64,000 nucleotides of DNA from Arachis hypogaea (GCF_003086295.3 NC_092038.1:103881837-103945836), one strand, 5' to 3'. Shown: positions 1 to 11,802, counted from the first letter of the stretch. Made by a program: numbers and translations. The notes: generated by a model not told the origin, from the sequence alone.

Positions 1-564
1 AAATCGGATCCCGTAGTCTTCTTAATTCCTTGCACCATAGGTACCATGACCTTTGATAAGGCTCTGTGTGTCCTAAGGTCAAGCATAAACCTCATGCCTC
101 TCTCTGTAATGGAGAGGCTGGGAATCTTTGAGGTACAAGGTGCAAGAATCTCACTAGAGATGGCAGATAAGTCCATAAAAAAGGCTTATGGACTGGTAGA
201 GGATGTCTTGGTGAAGGTTGAAGACCTTTACATCCCTGCTGATTTCATAATCCTAGATACTGGGGAGGAAGAGAATGAATTCATCATCCTTGGAAGACCC
301 TTCCTAACTACAGCCAAGGTTGTAATTGATGTAGACAGAGGAGAACTAGTCTTGCAATTAGATGAGGACTATCTTGTGTTCAAGGTTCATAAACCTCATT
401 CTACCTCAACTGAAGGAAGCACCATTCATAAACATGAAGTTCTTCAACCACTCCTCTCATTATATAGCCTAACAGAGCCCACAGACACTAATTCTAAGTT
501 TGGTGTGGGGCAACCATCATCAAGCTCTAAGAGGAATGGTAGTAAGAAAGTGCCCAAGGGCTAG
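1..564 (+). pseudogene. Ty3/gypsy retropepsin (protease) fragment, active site lost
   Basis: The open frame enters from the window edge; the first ATG is at 46, but the residues before it (FLIPCTIGT) are already the start of the protease fold. Visible family marks are the region around ALC-LRSSINLMP, the flap-side stretch YIPADFIILD and the terminal ILGRPFL. The aspartic-protease triad, normally D-[LT]-G-A/S in these elements, reads V-L-R-S, so the catalytic aspartate is gone. The tail contains a copy of the TAAGTTTGGTGT motif (494-507) that recurs in elements A and B. The closest relative in the window is the protease at 57274-57832. No RT follows; the frame ends at 564 and non-coding DNA begins. 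The gag part lies outside the window. Confidence 0.8.
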
Positions 565-1068
565 AGGGATAATGAATTAGGATTAAGTAGGTTGTTGTAG
601 GTTAGGCAAAAGTTTAAACTAATCAAATATTCAAATTTTTAGTCCACTTAACTAAATACATCCTCACCTTTACCCTAGCCTCATTTTAACCCTCTAAAGT
701 TCTGATGATACTTGTATATATACAATGAATATTTGTTGATTGTTAAAAGAAGAACAAGTTTTAGAAAGCAAGGTTAGAAGAGAATAGAGTGAATCAACTC
801 TATACACTAGAGCGATTAGAGAGTAAACACATCCGGTGAGGGTTTCATTGCATAATTATACGATCCACCTATCATGAGAGTTTATCTTGCAAGTTTATTA
901 TATTTTTAGATTGCAAATTGCTTGATGGGATTGAATTGATTGATATATTGTTTTTATCCCTTTATGCTCATTTTATGTTCTTGGAGTTGACTTAATTTTA
1001 ACCAAGTAAATAGAATTAGGTAGAGTATTTGAATGAGTCTTAGGTAGCTTGCATTTGATAAGTGTTGA
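565..1068. other. Non-coding stretch after protease remnant
   Basis: No reading frame of note. It runs from the protease stop to the solo LTR at 1069, is AT-rich, and probably is the 3' untranslated part of the same decayed element. Its last five bases (GTTGA, 1064-1068) are the left copy of the target duplication of the solo LTR. A TGATAAGT at 1056 could be the start of the family-G LTR that continues after the insertion; this is a guess. Confidence 0.4.
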
Positions 1069-2625
1069 TGATGAGTAGATATTTTATACATTTTTTGGCA
1101 TTATTTTCGTATAGTTTTCGTTATGTTTTGTTTACGTTTTATTATGCTTTCATAGGTTCTAGTGCAAAATTCATATTTTTAGATTCTACTTTGAGTTTTT
1201 GTGTTTTATGGTGATTTTAGGTATTTTTTGGCTGAAATTGAAGAGTTTGAGCAGAAGTCTGATTCAGAAGCAGAGAAAGGATTGCAGATGTTGTCAGCAT
1301 CTGACCTCCGTGCACTGGAAGGAGATTTTCTGGAGCTATAGACATCTAAATGGCGCGCTCTTAACGGCTATGAAAATCTAACATCCAGGGCCTTCCAGAA
1401 ATATATAATAGTTCATACTTTGTTTCAGAAATTAAGGCCCAAAACTAGCGTTCAACGCCAGCCACCAGCCCCACTCCTGGCATCCAGCTCCCACAAGGGA
1501 GCAACTGGAGTTGAACGCCCAAATGGGGGTCCCTAGCCAGCGTTCAACACCCCTAAGGGACACTAGCACGTGGGAGACACTCAAGCACAGCCCAAACACT
1601 CAGCAAGTAGGTCCCAGAACTAGATTTTTGCACTATCGACGTAGTTTATCTTATTTCTGTAATCCTTAATTATTAGATTAGTATATATAGGAGAATATCA
1701 ACTATGTTTAGGATCTCTTTGGTGACTCTTGCCCATTCGAACCTTCCATTGTATTTTTCTATCAACATGAGTTACTAACCTCCTAAGGTTAAGGTTAGGA
1801 GCTCTATTGAGTTCCATGGATCAATAATATTACAGTTTTCATTCAATATCTGATTCTATTCTCTTATGCAACCTCGTTCTTAATCTTATGAATTGAGGGT
1901 GACCCGTGACAATTACCCTTGTTCTACATGGGTTCCATGTGATTCCTAACCCGAATAGCGTTGAACTAAAGCTAGAGATTGCATTGCGGATTCCAATAGA
2001 GCATCTGAGCAACTTTGGATATGTGACATATAATCCCTTTGACTATGGGTGCGTGAAGTTTCTGTGGCGTTAAGGCTAGAGTTAGAGAAGTGACACTTTT
2101 GGATCCAGAAGATCTGCCTTGTTTGTGGCACCTTGAGTAGGATCGTGAAGGAGAGTGGATTGCTTAGAGCTTCATCTTCTGCTACAGTGAGAAACCTAGA
2201 GCTGGCTTGATGAGAGGACACGAGTCATCTCAACATGGTGGATTACTCAGTAGAGGAGGTTAACTTGATGAGAGAACATTAGTTAATCACTTACAGCTGC
2301 CATTGAAGGAATCAAAAGGTTATTGAAGAAGACATTAAGAAAAGTTAATCCTAAAATACAAAGCATCTCCGAAGCCTCAACCATTCTATCACCATTGAAT
2401 TCTCGTTTAATCAGTAACGTTTCATTTAATTAATTATTTTATGCATTTTTCCGTGACAAACTATATTTTCTATCCACCTAACTAAGATCTGCAAGGTGTC
2501 CACTGCTTGCGCAAACCAACAATCCTCGTGGGATCGACCTTGACTCACCTCAGGTATTACCTGGACGACCCAGTATACTTGCCGGTCTATCTGTGCAAAT
2601 TCTGCGGAGCCAGTTTCGTGCACCA
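1069..2625 (+). mobile_element. Solo LTR E (same LTR superfamily as A, B and C)
   Basis: It starts TGATGAGTAGAT and ends TTCGTGCACCA, matching the ends of the LTRs at 37709, 61788 and, inverted, 50140-51667. The duplication GTTGA is perfect on both sides (1064-1068 and 2626-2630), which proves a single insertion that later lost its interior by LTR-LTR recombination. Inside are palindromes of the form AGCGTTCAACGCC/GAGTTGAACGCCC (about 1448-1555), a TATA-like TTAGTATATATAGG (about 1679-1692) and the conserved U5 block (about 2523-2583: GTGGGATCGACC ... TACCTGGACGACCC). ORFs inside it on either strand are spurious. Length 1557 bp, close to the 1530-1690 bp of its relatives. Confidence 0.9.
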
Positions 2626-2721
2626 GTTGACATTCGTTAATCTTGTCTTTCTTAATGTTTAGGCCTTTAAAATTGTCAAATTAATTTCACTTTTATCCTA
2701 CTCAATGTCTTGATATGTTTG

Positions 2722-3632
2722 TGATAAATAAAACTTATTAGAACGAAGGATAAATGGATAAGAAAAGATAGGTGGAGAAAATACGCAGCGGAAACATAAA
2801 AGGATAGATAAGGGATTTTCCTACTGGACCTCTAAGAAACCTATTCTTAGCAACCTAGGTCATTGGAAGTATTTTCCTACTAGACCTCTAAGAAACTTGT
2901 TCTTAGCAACCTAGGTCACCAAAAGGGTTTTCCCTACTAGAACTTCAAAGAACATGTCCTTGACAACCTAGATCAGAGGGATAAAAACTGAAAGAAGACC
3001 ACCACGCAGATCACCTTAGTGTTGGATCCTTTAATCTTCTTCATGCAACAAGTGAAGTAAATCACTCACCTCACTTAATCACACTAAAAACGTGCATAAA
3101 GCAACTAAAATTTTTATTTTTATTCATCAAAAGTTGTATAAATTGTCTCACCAAGGGTGTTTAAATAGGCCCCTAACAAACTAACTAAAAGATAAGATAA
3201 GATAACTTAATTTAAATCTCCTAAAAATAAGATAACTAATTTAAATCAGATTTAATCTTATTAGATTAGATCAGATTTGATTTAAATTTAAAATCCCTAA
3301 AAATACTACTAAGAAAATCAAATCTTTCAACAAACTCTAGCAACAAAATAAACTAAAATAAATGCTTAAAAATTCAAAATTTAATAATAAATTATGCCTT
3401 CCACTGAATTTGAAAAGTATTATTGGGCTTCTTTCTATCCTGACTTAGCTTAATGGGCCTTATGAGTTGTCACCATTTCAGCACCACTATTTTTGAGACG
3501 AACTCTTGGTCTCCTTATGTCCAAGACCGGCATGGTATGATTCTTCTAGTATTCAGATCTTTGAATGTGACGAGATTACCATTTTGTCCCTTAGCTCTAA
3601 AATGACGAAAATGCATTCTTGAACACGTGTCA
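2722..3632. mobile_element. Solo LTR N, 911 bp, with 5-bp target duplication
   Basis: It starts TGATAAATAAAAC and ends CACGTGTCA (TG...CA) and is flanked by GTTTG on both sides (2717-2721 and 3633-3637). Removing it and one GTTTG rejoins the family-G LTR in the right order, which supports the boundaries independently. It carries the 56-bp tandem repeat at 2816-2983 and otherwise AT-rich DNA. The family is unlike the others in this window and its orientation is not clear. No coding sequence. Confidence 0.8.
2816..2983. repeat. Three 56-bp tandem repeats inside solo LTR N
   Basis: Units start at 2816, 2872 and 2928. Each begins TTTTCCTACT and continues with a segment like GACCTCTAAGAAAC, then TTCTTAGCAACCTAGGTCA. 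Units 1 and 2 are close; unit 3 is more diverged. No coding potential was seen. Confidence 0.8.
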
Positions 3633-4910
3633 GTTTGTTTAAGTTGTTTAAGGTTTAGGAGGCATGAATGGCTTGGGAAAAGGGAAGGAAAGCAAGCAAA
3701 AATAGATAATTCATGAAGAATTTCCAAAGCTGCAAATCGTATGTACGCATCATCTCCAAATCGTGCGTATACATCATGCATGCGTTTGCATCATAAGCAG
3801 CATGTGCCTCACTTAAAATGGCACATGACTCGCGATTTCTAACCTATTTTGGGCCCAATCCAACTCATTTCTGATGTATTTGAAGCAAGCATTGAGGGAG
3901 AACATACCAAGTAGTCTTATGTTTTAGTTTTTAGCATGTTTTACTGAATTATAGAGAGAGAAGCTCTACCCTCTCTCTATAATTTTTAGGATTTTTATTT
4001 TGATTCTCTCTTGTTTTAGTTTTAATCTTGTTTTAGCTTAGTTTTATTTACATTTTCTTGTTTTACTATCTTAGTTTACTAGGATTCTCTTGTTAGTTTC
4101 TTGTTTTTGCAAGTTTACAAACTCTTGTTGAATTTATGTTTTTTTATGAATGAATTTGATGTTTTATGCTTTATTATTACTTACTTGAGTTGATGTCATT
4201 ACATTCTTGAATTGAGTAGTTGTAGTTTTTATTATTCTTGCAATTTATGATGCTTCAATTTTATGCACACCAAGTGTTTAATAAAATATTTATATTAGTT
4301 ATAGAGTAAAATTTTCATTATTGGCTTCGGTTGGGAATGTGGATGAAATTGAGTCATTAATGTTCAAGTTGATTGATAATTTAGAGATGTTAATTAACCT
4401 TATTTCTGCTAATGCTAATCTTTTACTATTTCAGTTAGTAAGTTAGTTAGGACTTGTGGATTAGGATTAGTTAAATCTAATTGACTTTCCTCAATTTGCA
4501 AAGGTTGATGAATTATATTTTCTCTTTGTAATTATCATGTTGTGGTTAGTGACAAAGATAGTAATCCTTAACCTTCAACCCTTGCCAAGATCTTTTAGCA
4601 CTTGACCTCTCCTTTTCCTTCTTAGTTAATTGTCTTAATTACTTTTAGTTTAATTTCTTTTAACATTTAGTTATTACATGATCTTTAATTTCTTTCTATT
4701 TAAATAATCCTCCTTTTTCTTATAGCCAACAATTGATCACTCAATTGTGATTCCTAAGGAGAACGACTTGAGATTTAACTTCCGGTTATTGATTTGAAAT
4801 TGTGACACCTTTTACTAAACTTTGAAGAGTTTTAAATTCCAGTTTAAAGCTACGACGAATCTTGACCTTTAAACTTGTAAATTTTCTAAAATGATGTTTA
4901 GCGCTCGTCA

Positions 4911-6079
4911 CTGTGTTCGAAATGGGAAAATGGCCGAAGTGGCGTGCCTCATTAATATTTCAAATTACTATCAGAACAATCCAACTGTAAGACACGTTCC
5001 GTAAATGAAATTAAGCGTTTCACTATGGTTGCTTACCATCGGAAAATTTGACGGCAAGATGTGCACCTAGTTAATTATTTTTCGCACTACTTGATACCAT
5101 TGTATTTTCTTACGGAAAACCAAAATTGATGATAAAATTTTTCAGGAACGATTTTTTTGCTCTTATCATCAAATTTCTGTTAATAAATTCGATGGTAATA
5201 TCCTTCATTTAATTAGTTTATGGATAAATCCAATCGTATTGTGTGTATTTTTCGTGGAGAAAGAATATGTTTATGATTGTACTACTATTGTAGAAATAGC
5301 TAGATAAAAACTATACATCAGGATATAATAATACAAATAATTGTTATATTTGTCTAAAGTTTTGGTGTCTATTTTGTTTAAAAAAAGGTTAAAATTTATA
5401 TTTTATTTAAAAGATATAAAGATAAATACTTTTTAAATACTTAACATTAATTGAAAAGATAAATTCATTAATTTTGACACCAAAACAAAAGTAAAAGTAG
5501 CCAATGATACATATATGTTGGGCTCTTGTAGTCCTGTACAACCAAAAACAACTCATGTTTGTCTTGTACTACCACGATAATCATCAATAATCTAGAAATT
5601 ACTTCTCATTGATATTTGATATTATTCCAGTGGGCATTTAAACAGACTTGGTATCCCTCTTACAACTGACATAGTGCGTGGAATTGTTTTATAAGTTTGA
5701 TTCAAGAGTGCACGTTGGACCTCAACCGGGTTGGCATTGGAATTATAAGTCCAGCAGCAATTATAATGCTAGAGATGGTTGCCTTTGGCTTTTGAGATGT
5801 TCTTACGATTGGAATGAACATATAACAAAATATGATCAAATTGAGATGACCTTATCAATTTTAAAATAAAAATATCCACTCTCTTGAATCATTTTAATTA
5901 AGATATTATATTTAAACACTAGCAAAAAGAAAGAAAGTGACCGCCCCTATATGTTGGAAAGTTGATTCGCATAACATCAAGTATAATATTACTAATTATG
6001 GGATGATGATCCCCACATATAGGATTAATTAAGTCTAAAATGAAAGAAAAGAAAATTTATATCCACTAGAGCATAATTT
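4911..6079. other. Intergenic stretch downstream of the CHX gene
   Basis: AT-rich single-copy-looking DNA that should hold the 3' untranslated region of the minus-strand antiporter gene at its right end. A 63-codon plus-strand frame at 5678-5869 has no recognisable domain and no support. Nothing else could be identified. Confidence 0.5.
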
Positions 6080-8633
6080 TCATAGAGCATGATAGTGTTG
6101 AACGACCAAAACCGAGGCTGAAGTTGAGACCAGTTCTGGAGAGGTCAATAAGTTGCAGAGTGGCCCCAATTCTGGACACTCGCATTTCACATTGTTCAAA
6201 GTCACCGCCACGTGTCCTTTGGGCACCCTACCAACCACAAACAAGTTGCATCCTCTGCTGTACTCTCCAACCACCTCAATTATCTCACCGAGGCTTTTCG
6301 CAACTCTCTCTTCAAACTTTACGGATGAGCTCTTCTTTGCTTTGACCTCAGAAAGCAGCATCTCGTCCGTTGATGATGATGACCATGATGCGTTGTCGTT
6401 TATATCTACGACACTGACAATGGCTCCAACATCCTCGGACCTTACTATCATGTGCACTATGGTGAGGTTGATACCAGGATGCTCTGCCATTCTCAAAGCA
6501 TAAGTAAGCGCCTCTTGATCATCGTTGCCTCCAAAGAATAGCATCGTCATCGAAGATGAAACATTACTTGCTGCCACGTGGGTGGTCCCACCAAGCCCCC
6601 GGTCCACCAAGATCCCTACAGAACAGGGTGCATGCTCGAGAACTCTCTTATTCACCCACCTGAATTCACTTCTTGTTGTTTCCCATGTTCCATCAACCCT
6701 TTGGTGCTTGTGAAATGGCAGAATTACCATTGCAACCCTCTTGCTCTCAGCACAAGCGCATATGTCATCGTGAATGTTGGGGATGGATGAGATTGCAGTC
6801 ATGGGGCGAATCGACACTCTGCTTAGCTGCTCCAAAGCCTCAAATGCAATCACTATTTGATTCGCATCAGAATGGCTGTTGTTATGGCAGCCTTTGTTCC
6901 AAAAGGGTAGGCCATTCTTTCTGGTTTTGTGGACCATCAATATAGCAGAAGGCCTCTCAGTGAGCTCCATGAGATGCAATGCATATATGCAAAGGCCTTC
7001 CCTTTTTTCAGTTCCGCGCGAGGCTTCAATCAGATTTAGCATTGAAGGGATGTTCCTTGTGCTGTGGAAACACACCATGAGTCGCAGTTGAGTGTCCGCG
7101 TTTTTCCTCTTAACTGTTCTGTATTTGTAGTCAGCTTTTGCCATTCTCTTGGCCGGTTTATAAACTGCCATTACCAAAGGCGTCGTGATGAATGTTGTGA
7201 AGATAGCCATCAGCACCATAATTGCAAATGTTTGGTCATTTAATACCTACAAAGTAATTAAAAAGAGTAATAATATCATGTGCAAAACTTAATCAAACGC
7301 AACGTTGAGGGTTAAACAAATTAAACATTTTTGTTAAAATAAAAACTCACGTATAGTTACTAGATGAAAATAACTACTAAGTTCATAAAAAAATAAATAC
7401 GTCTAAATTTGCAACTTTTTGTTAATTTAAATTTACCTTCCTATCTTTACCAATGTTGAGCACGATGAGCTCCACCAAGCCCTTAGTATTCATGAGAAAG
7501 CCGAGAGCCAATGATTCTTGAAAAGCTACCCTACAAAAGGAGGAGACAACAATGGTACCAACAATCTTACCGAAGCAAGCATTGAATATAACCAAAAGAA
7601 GGAGCCCCCAGGACTTAAGGCCACGAATGGTGGCTACATTTGTCTTGAGTCCGCTGGACACAAAGTACAATGGAAGGAAGAGACCAGAGACAAGATCCTC
7701 AACCTTCTCAACAAGAGCAGCCGCAAAAGGGCCTTCCTTGGGAAGAACAACTCCAACGACAAAAGCCCCAAATAGAGCATGGATTCCAATGGTGTCAGTG
7801 ACAAAACCAGCTGCCAAGACCGTTGCCAAAGTGGCACAGACGTAGGACTCGTTGACGGCTTCGCCTTCAGAGCAGCGCCGACACATCCATCTAAAAATGG
7901 GAGGAAGAACAAGTGCACAACAGATTACAAAGCCGCATCCGGACAAGAGGACCCAAACGGAGACAAGTGGAGAAGAGTTAGATCCAGAGAGCGCAATGGC
8001 AAGGGCGAGAAGAATCCACGCTGCCACGTCATTAACAGCCGCTGCTGACATGGCCATCCGTCCAACCTCAGTGGTAAGCAGCCTCAACTCAGCCAAGATG
8101 CGTGCCAGGACGGGGAAGGCGGTGATGGAGAGTGCGACTCCCATGAACACAAAGAAAGGTGCTTTATCGACTCCCTGCGAGATTGTTGCTCGAAGTGCGA
8201 AAGATGTCCCGATTCCCAAGACGAAGGGGAATGTGATCCCTGCAAGGGCAATGGCAAGAGCTTTCTTTCCTGTTTTGTTAAGGAGGGACTTTGTGTCGAG
8301 CTCGAGTCCTATCAAGAACATGAAGAAAAGTAAGCCAATGTTGGCCAAAGTGTCCAAGACCGTTAGGCTCTTGGATGGGAAGACCACGTTTAGAAAGGCA
8401 GTACTGCGTCCCAGAACTGATGGACCAAGCAATATTCCACCCACAATTTCTGCAATCACGCGAGGTTGCCTTAGTGGCTTGAAAAGGAATGCTAGGAGGC
8501 GAGTGAGAAGAACCACCATGCAGATTTGTAAGATTGCAAGAGGGAGTGCGTAGTCAAGCGGATTGTCTCCCTGAAACACCCCATTCGACGTCGCTTTCAT
8601 GCCTGCCGGACATCCTGTACTATTTGAACCCAT
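6080..8633 (-). CDS. CHX18-like: Cation/H+ exchanger, CHX18-like (CPA2 family), two exons
   Basis: Exon 1 is 8633-7437 (399 codons) and exon 2 is 7246-6080 (388 codons plus stop), giving 787 residues, near the usual ~800 of plant CHX proteins. The N-terminal 400 residues form the multi-pass Na+/H+-exchanger domain: hydrophobic helices at about 29-52, 58-75, 95-112, 125-147, 160-182, 200-218, 225-247, 265-298, 312-330, 341-365 and 375-395. The conserved Asn-Asp pair is N201-D202 (AVNDVAAW), with [12 protein letters not shown] at 169-180 and [13 protein letters not shown] at 381-393. The hydrophilic C-terminal ~370 residues ([43 protein letters not shown]) match the cytosolic regulatory tail. 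The start fits family N-termini ([15 protein letters not shown]). Family members move K+ (or Na+) against protons at endomembranes; the CHX18 assignment rests on remembered similarity. No stop or frameshift was found, so it appears functional. Confidence 0.92.
7247..7436 (-). other. Intron of the CHX gene
   Basis: 190 bp, AT-rich. On the minus strand exon 1 ends ...GATAGGAAG before GTAAATTT, and exon 2 begins GTATTAAATGACC after ...CTTTGTAG. This is a phase-0 GT-AG intron. It restores the family sequence [18 protein letters not shown] across the join; reading through would end five codons into the intron. Confidence 0.9.
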
Positions 8634-9348
8634 TGCTAATATTCCTTGCTTAACTTTTCAATTACTGCACCAGAGAGAATAAATACAAGTGTATAAGTTT
8701 GTTTTTAAAAAATTAATCAAAACAAAATTATATCTTTTTTAGATACGTATCTAATTATTTATCAAAATAAATCTTTATCTTTTCGTTAACAAAAAAAAAT
8801 AGAATAATATTCGGTTCCATCCAACCTAATGAATTTGAGAAAGTTAAATTTAAACCAACTAATGATTTAATCGAAGATTATCTGAAATTATCCAATCTAT
8901 TAAACACTTTTAAAATATTTAAATATTCTGTATTTAAATATTTTTTATTTAATTTAAAAATCTTATTTATATATTAAAAATTAATTACAAAATTAATTAT
9001 TGATTTATTATATATTTATGTATAAAGATATATTTTATATAAATATTTGATTTAATGAGTTTTTTTATATCTAATATGATTGTTGATTCAAATATATAGA
9101 GGTAGAAATTTGGGAATATTTTCTACGAAGACTATGCAACCAACACGAAAGCAACGTATATTTCTTTGAACGGTCTAAATGATCGGCCAAATTTTCAACA
9201 ATAAGCTTAGCTTCATTTCCATAAGTAAATGTATTAATAGTTCACGCAAATATGGTTGGAGTGGGACGGGGAGAAGAATAAGTTCACACAAATATGGTTG
9301 GACTGGAAGAACAAGAGAGGTGTTCAAAAGTAAATTGATCTAGAGAAA
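8634..9348 (-). promoter_or_regulatory. Upstream region of the CHX gene
   Basis: The region should contain the 5' untranslated leader and promoter of the antiporter gene, but no clear TATA box or cis-element can be assigned. A 23-bp direct repeat, GTTCAC-CAAATATGGTTGGA, is seen at 9240-9262 and 9282-9304. The left inverted repeat of a DNA transposon begins only about 715 bp upstream of the ATG, so that element may contribute to or interrupt the promoter. Confidence 0.35.
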
Positions 9349-10403
9349 AAGGCAATTTACTAAAATAAATAATTTAGCTTTAAATTTTGTTAAAATATAT
9401 ATTTTATAAAATAAATATCAAAATATATATTTTTTAAACTTTATAAATCGTGAGACTAGACTCATAATTTACAAATAAACGTAAATCATTATAGGAATCT
9501 CATATATTACATTCGAAACCAAACTGTACATAAAAATGTCGTAATTTGTGTGTGAATTGCAAACGTCCATAAACGGTGAGTATTTTCGCTTTTGTATCTC
9601 CATTTTTTTTCTTTACATCACCATGCATTATACTCCTTGCATTAGCCCCAATGTATTGTTTGATTCTCCGATCATCCTCTCCAATTCTTAGGTTATTCAA
9701 CTTTCTCTTTTTTATATATATTGTTGACTTTTTTAGCGACCTTTTTTATTATTTTGTTTTAATTTTATCAAAAAATCAATTATTTTGGGCCTATAATGTT
9801 GTGTTTATTTATTTAATTTTGTTTTTTTCGACCATGACTTTTCTAACTATTAGCTCATTTCATTGGCTAAGTTCTCTGTCATTTGATCAAGGGAATCTTA
9901 ATGATGCTTCTGATTCTTACTTCAAGTTTAAGAATAATTTATTTTTATATAATATCAAATATGAAATAAATTACAATAGTAAAATAATTAATTACATTTA
10001 TATAGATCAACCATTAAAAAATAAGACTAGTAATTTAATCTATTATTCACCATAATTCTTTTAATTCAGGTAGTATGTACTCAGTACTAAATAAAAAAAA
10101 TTTAACAAATATACTTTTTCAATCCTAAATTTTAGAACTAAATTGATTATAAATTCGACAAATGTATTTCATATTTGACATTATATAAAAATTAATTGTT
10201 AACTTAATAAAAAAATTAAATAACTAAAAACGTCCATTTCTCTCTTTTTGGGAACATCTAAGCTTATTATTGTTTAAATAGGAATATTCAATATGATCAT
10301 TCCTTATCCATTCTAATATTCTAATGGAAGTCATTTCAGTCTCCAATTCGCAGGCACCATGACTGAAATGATGTGCAATTTTAGTTTGTATTTAAATAAA
10401 TAA

Positions 10404-10514
10404 GAGAAAATTTCACTCCCCTCTCATGCGAGATGCTAAAATGACATTCCCCTCTCTTCTATTTTATAAATGTACATTTTAGCATCTCGCAAGAGAGGAG
10501 AATGAAATTTTCTC
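10404..10514. mobile_element. 111-bp foldback MITE
   Basis: Almost the whole element is one inverted repeat. It begins GAGAAAATTTCACTCCCCTC and ends with a near-complement finishing GAATGAAATTTTCTC; the inner arms ATGCTAAAATG and CATTTTAGCAT also pair. The loop is only about 30 bases. AATAA flanks it on both sides (10399-10403, 10515-10519), consistent with a target duplication, though the area is rich in AATAA. Confidence 0.8.
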
Positions 10515-10751
10515 AATAAATAATCATTTTATTTTATTTATTTATATAAAAAAACAAAAATCACACATTGGTCGTCAAGTTTCCACTGATGAGATGTCGA
10601 ACATAAGTAAAGCACTGAAACAGGTGAAAATTATGCTAAAGTTGAAGGTCGAAGTTGAAAAAATGTTCAACTAAAAGCAAAAAAACACATATACACATTA
10701 GAGGGATTCCATTAGGAAATTTTATACAAATTTACATTCTACATTTCATGA

Positions 10752-11500
10752 GCAATTAAACCTCCACTGTTAAGGTTAGGAGCTCTGTCTATTTGTATAG
10801 ATTGATTTTATTACTTTTTATATTTTAATTTATATTTTGGATTTATATTTAAGAATTGTTTTCATTCTTTATCTTATGAATTTGGGTGGTACGGAAGTAT
10901 AACCCTCTTTCTATTTGAGTTCTTGTATAACTTGGAAAAGCTCTATACTTGAACAACAGTTTGAAAACATATTATCCTAAATTCTAATTATCTGGATTTA
11001 ACGGGATATGTGACATATAATCCTTTTATTCTTTGGGTAATTAGAGTTTTTGTGGCATGCAAACTGGAATTTGATCATGTACTCTTTAATTGGAATTAAT
11101 TGAGCAAGGAATTGGCAGTTAATGAATTTTAGAGGAGACTAGGAAGGTCTAAGGAATTAGGATCTAGTCACATATAGTTTGCCATAAATTAAATCCTACA
11201 TAATTAAAATAATTAGTAAGAAAAGTTAATCCGAAAAAATAGATAACTCTGAAGTCTTAATTGTTTTCCCATATTTTATTTTTAACTTAATTACTTGCAT
11301 ACCTGCCTTATGATATTTTCAACTTAACTTTTTAAACATCTCAATATCAAAACCAATTTCTACTTGCCTAACTAAGCCAATCAATCAATCATTGTTGCTT
11401 GATCCATCAATCCTCGTGGGATCGACCCTTACTCACGTAAGGTATTACTTGGTACGACCCGGTACACTTGCCGGTAAGTTTGTGAGTTGTAAAATACCGC
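10752..11500 (+). mobile_element. 3' part of an A/B-type LTR
   Basis: It begins at a block like CTCCACTGTTAAGGTTAGGA, seen at the same relative place in solo LTR E (about 1780), and runs through the U5 block (11411-11472: GTGGGATCGACCCTTACTCA ... GACCCGGTACACTTGCCGG). It then meets GCACCAAGTTTTTGGCGCGG, which looks like the LTR end and the first bases of a tRNA-Asp primer site before the sequence turns into the transposon's inverted repeat. The 5' two thirds of the LTR are missing. Confidence 0.7.
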
Positions 11501-11802
11501 ACCAAGTTTTTGGCGCGGTTTCTAGCCATTTTACATATCAACATAAACCGCAGCAGGGGTGTAGCGGTTTATGAACGTTTGCAATTCACACACAAACCGC
11601 GACACCCCTACCGCGGATTATGTGCATATTGGCTTCGAATGTAATCTGCGAGACCCCTATACCAGTTTACATTCATTTGTAAACCGTGAGTCCTGTTGCG
11701 GTTCATATAGTTTATGGAAAAAATGTATTTTAATATCCATTTTGCAAGATATGTATTCTAATAAAATTGAAAGCCAAAATATTTATTTTGGTAAATTGCC
11801 CT

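Larger units (their letters stand above)
2631..4910 (+). mobile_element. Family-G LTR remnant (G3), split by solo LTR N
   Basis: Two pieces, 2631-2721 and 3638-4910, align in order with the LTRs at 27145 and 31951: TTTAGGCC...TTGATATGTTTG, then the stretch around AAGCAAGC...TTCATGAAGAA, weak GTGCGTA-type motifs (about 3740-3795), a pyrimidine-rich stretch, and GCACACCAAGTGTTTAATAAAAT. The last third (about 4740-4910) differs from the 27145 copy. It ends near GCGCTCGTCA at 4910; the outer boundary is not certain. No protein is coded. Confidence 0.6.
9349..11802. mobile_element. Long-terminal-inverted-repeat DNA transposon (MULE-like), non-autonomous
   Basis: The left end (9351-9575) and the inverted right end (11800-11570) align over about 225 bp, roughly three quarters identical by eye. 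Both start GGCAATTTAC, share a stretch like TTACATTCGAA, and end in TTGTGTGTGAATTGCAAACGT-CATAAACGG. Inverted repeats over 200 bp are typical of Mutator-like elements. No clean 9-bp target duplication was seen; both flanks are A-rich. The interior has no transposase; the 159-codon frame at 9576-10055 is low-complexity AT-rich. The interior holds a MITE (10404-10514) and an LTR tail (10752-11500), so the element has been invaded or rearranged. Confidence 0.6.

Noticed and set aside
5678..5869. 63-codon frame between the LTR remnant and the antiporter gene
   Set aside because: No recognisable motif, no splice partner, no upstream signals; length compatible with chance.
6124..8553. Several plus-strand frames of 60-233 codons over the antiporter gene
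   Set aside because: They are antisense shadows of the well-supported minus-strand exons and have no domain similarity.
9576..10055. 159-codon frame in the inverted-repeat transposon
   Set aside because: Low-complexity Phe/Ile/Tyr composition from AT-rich DNA; no transposase motif.
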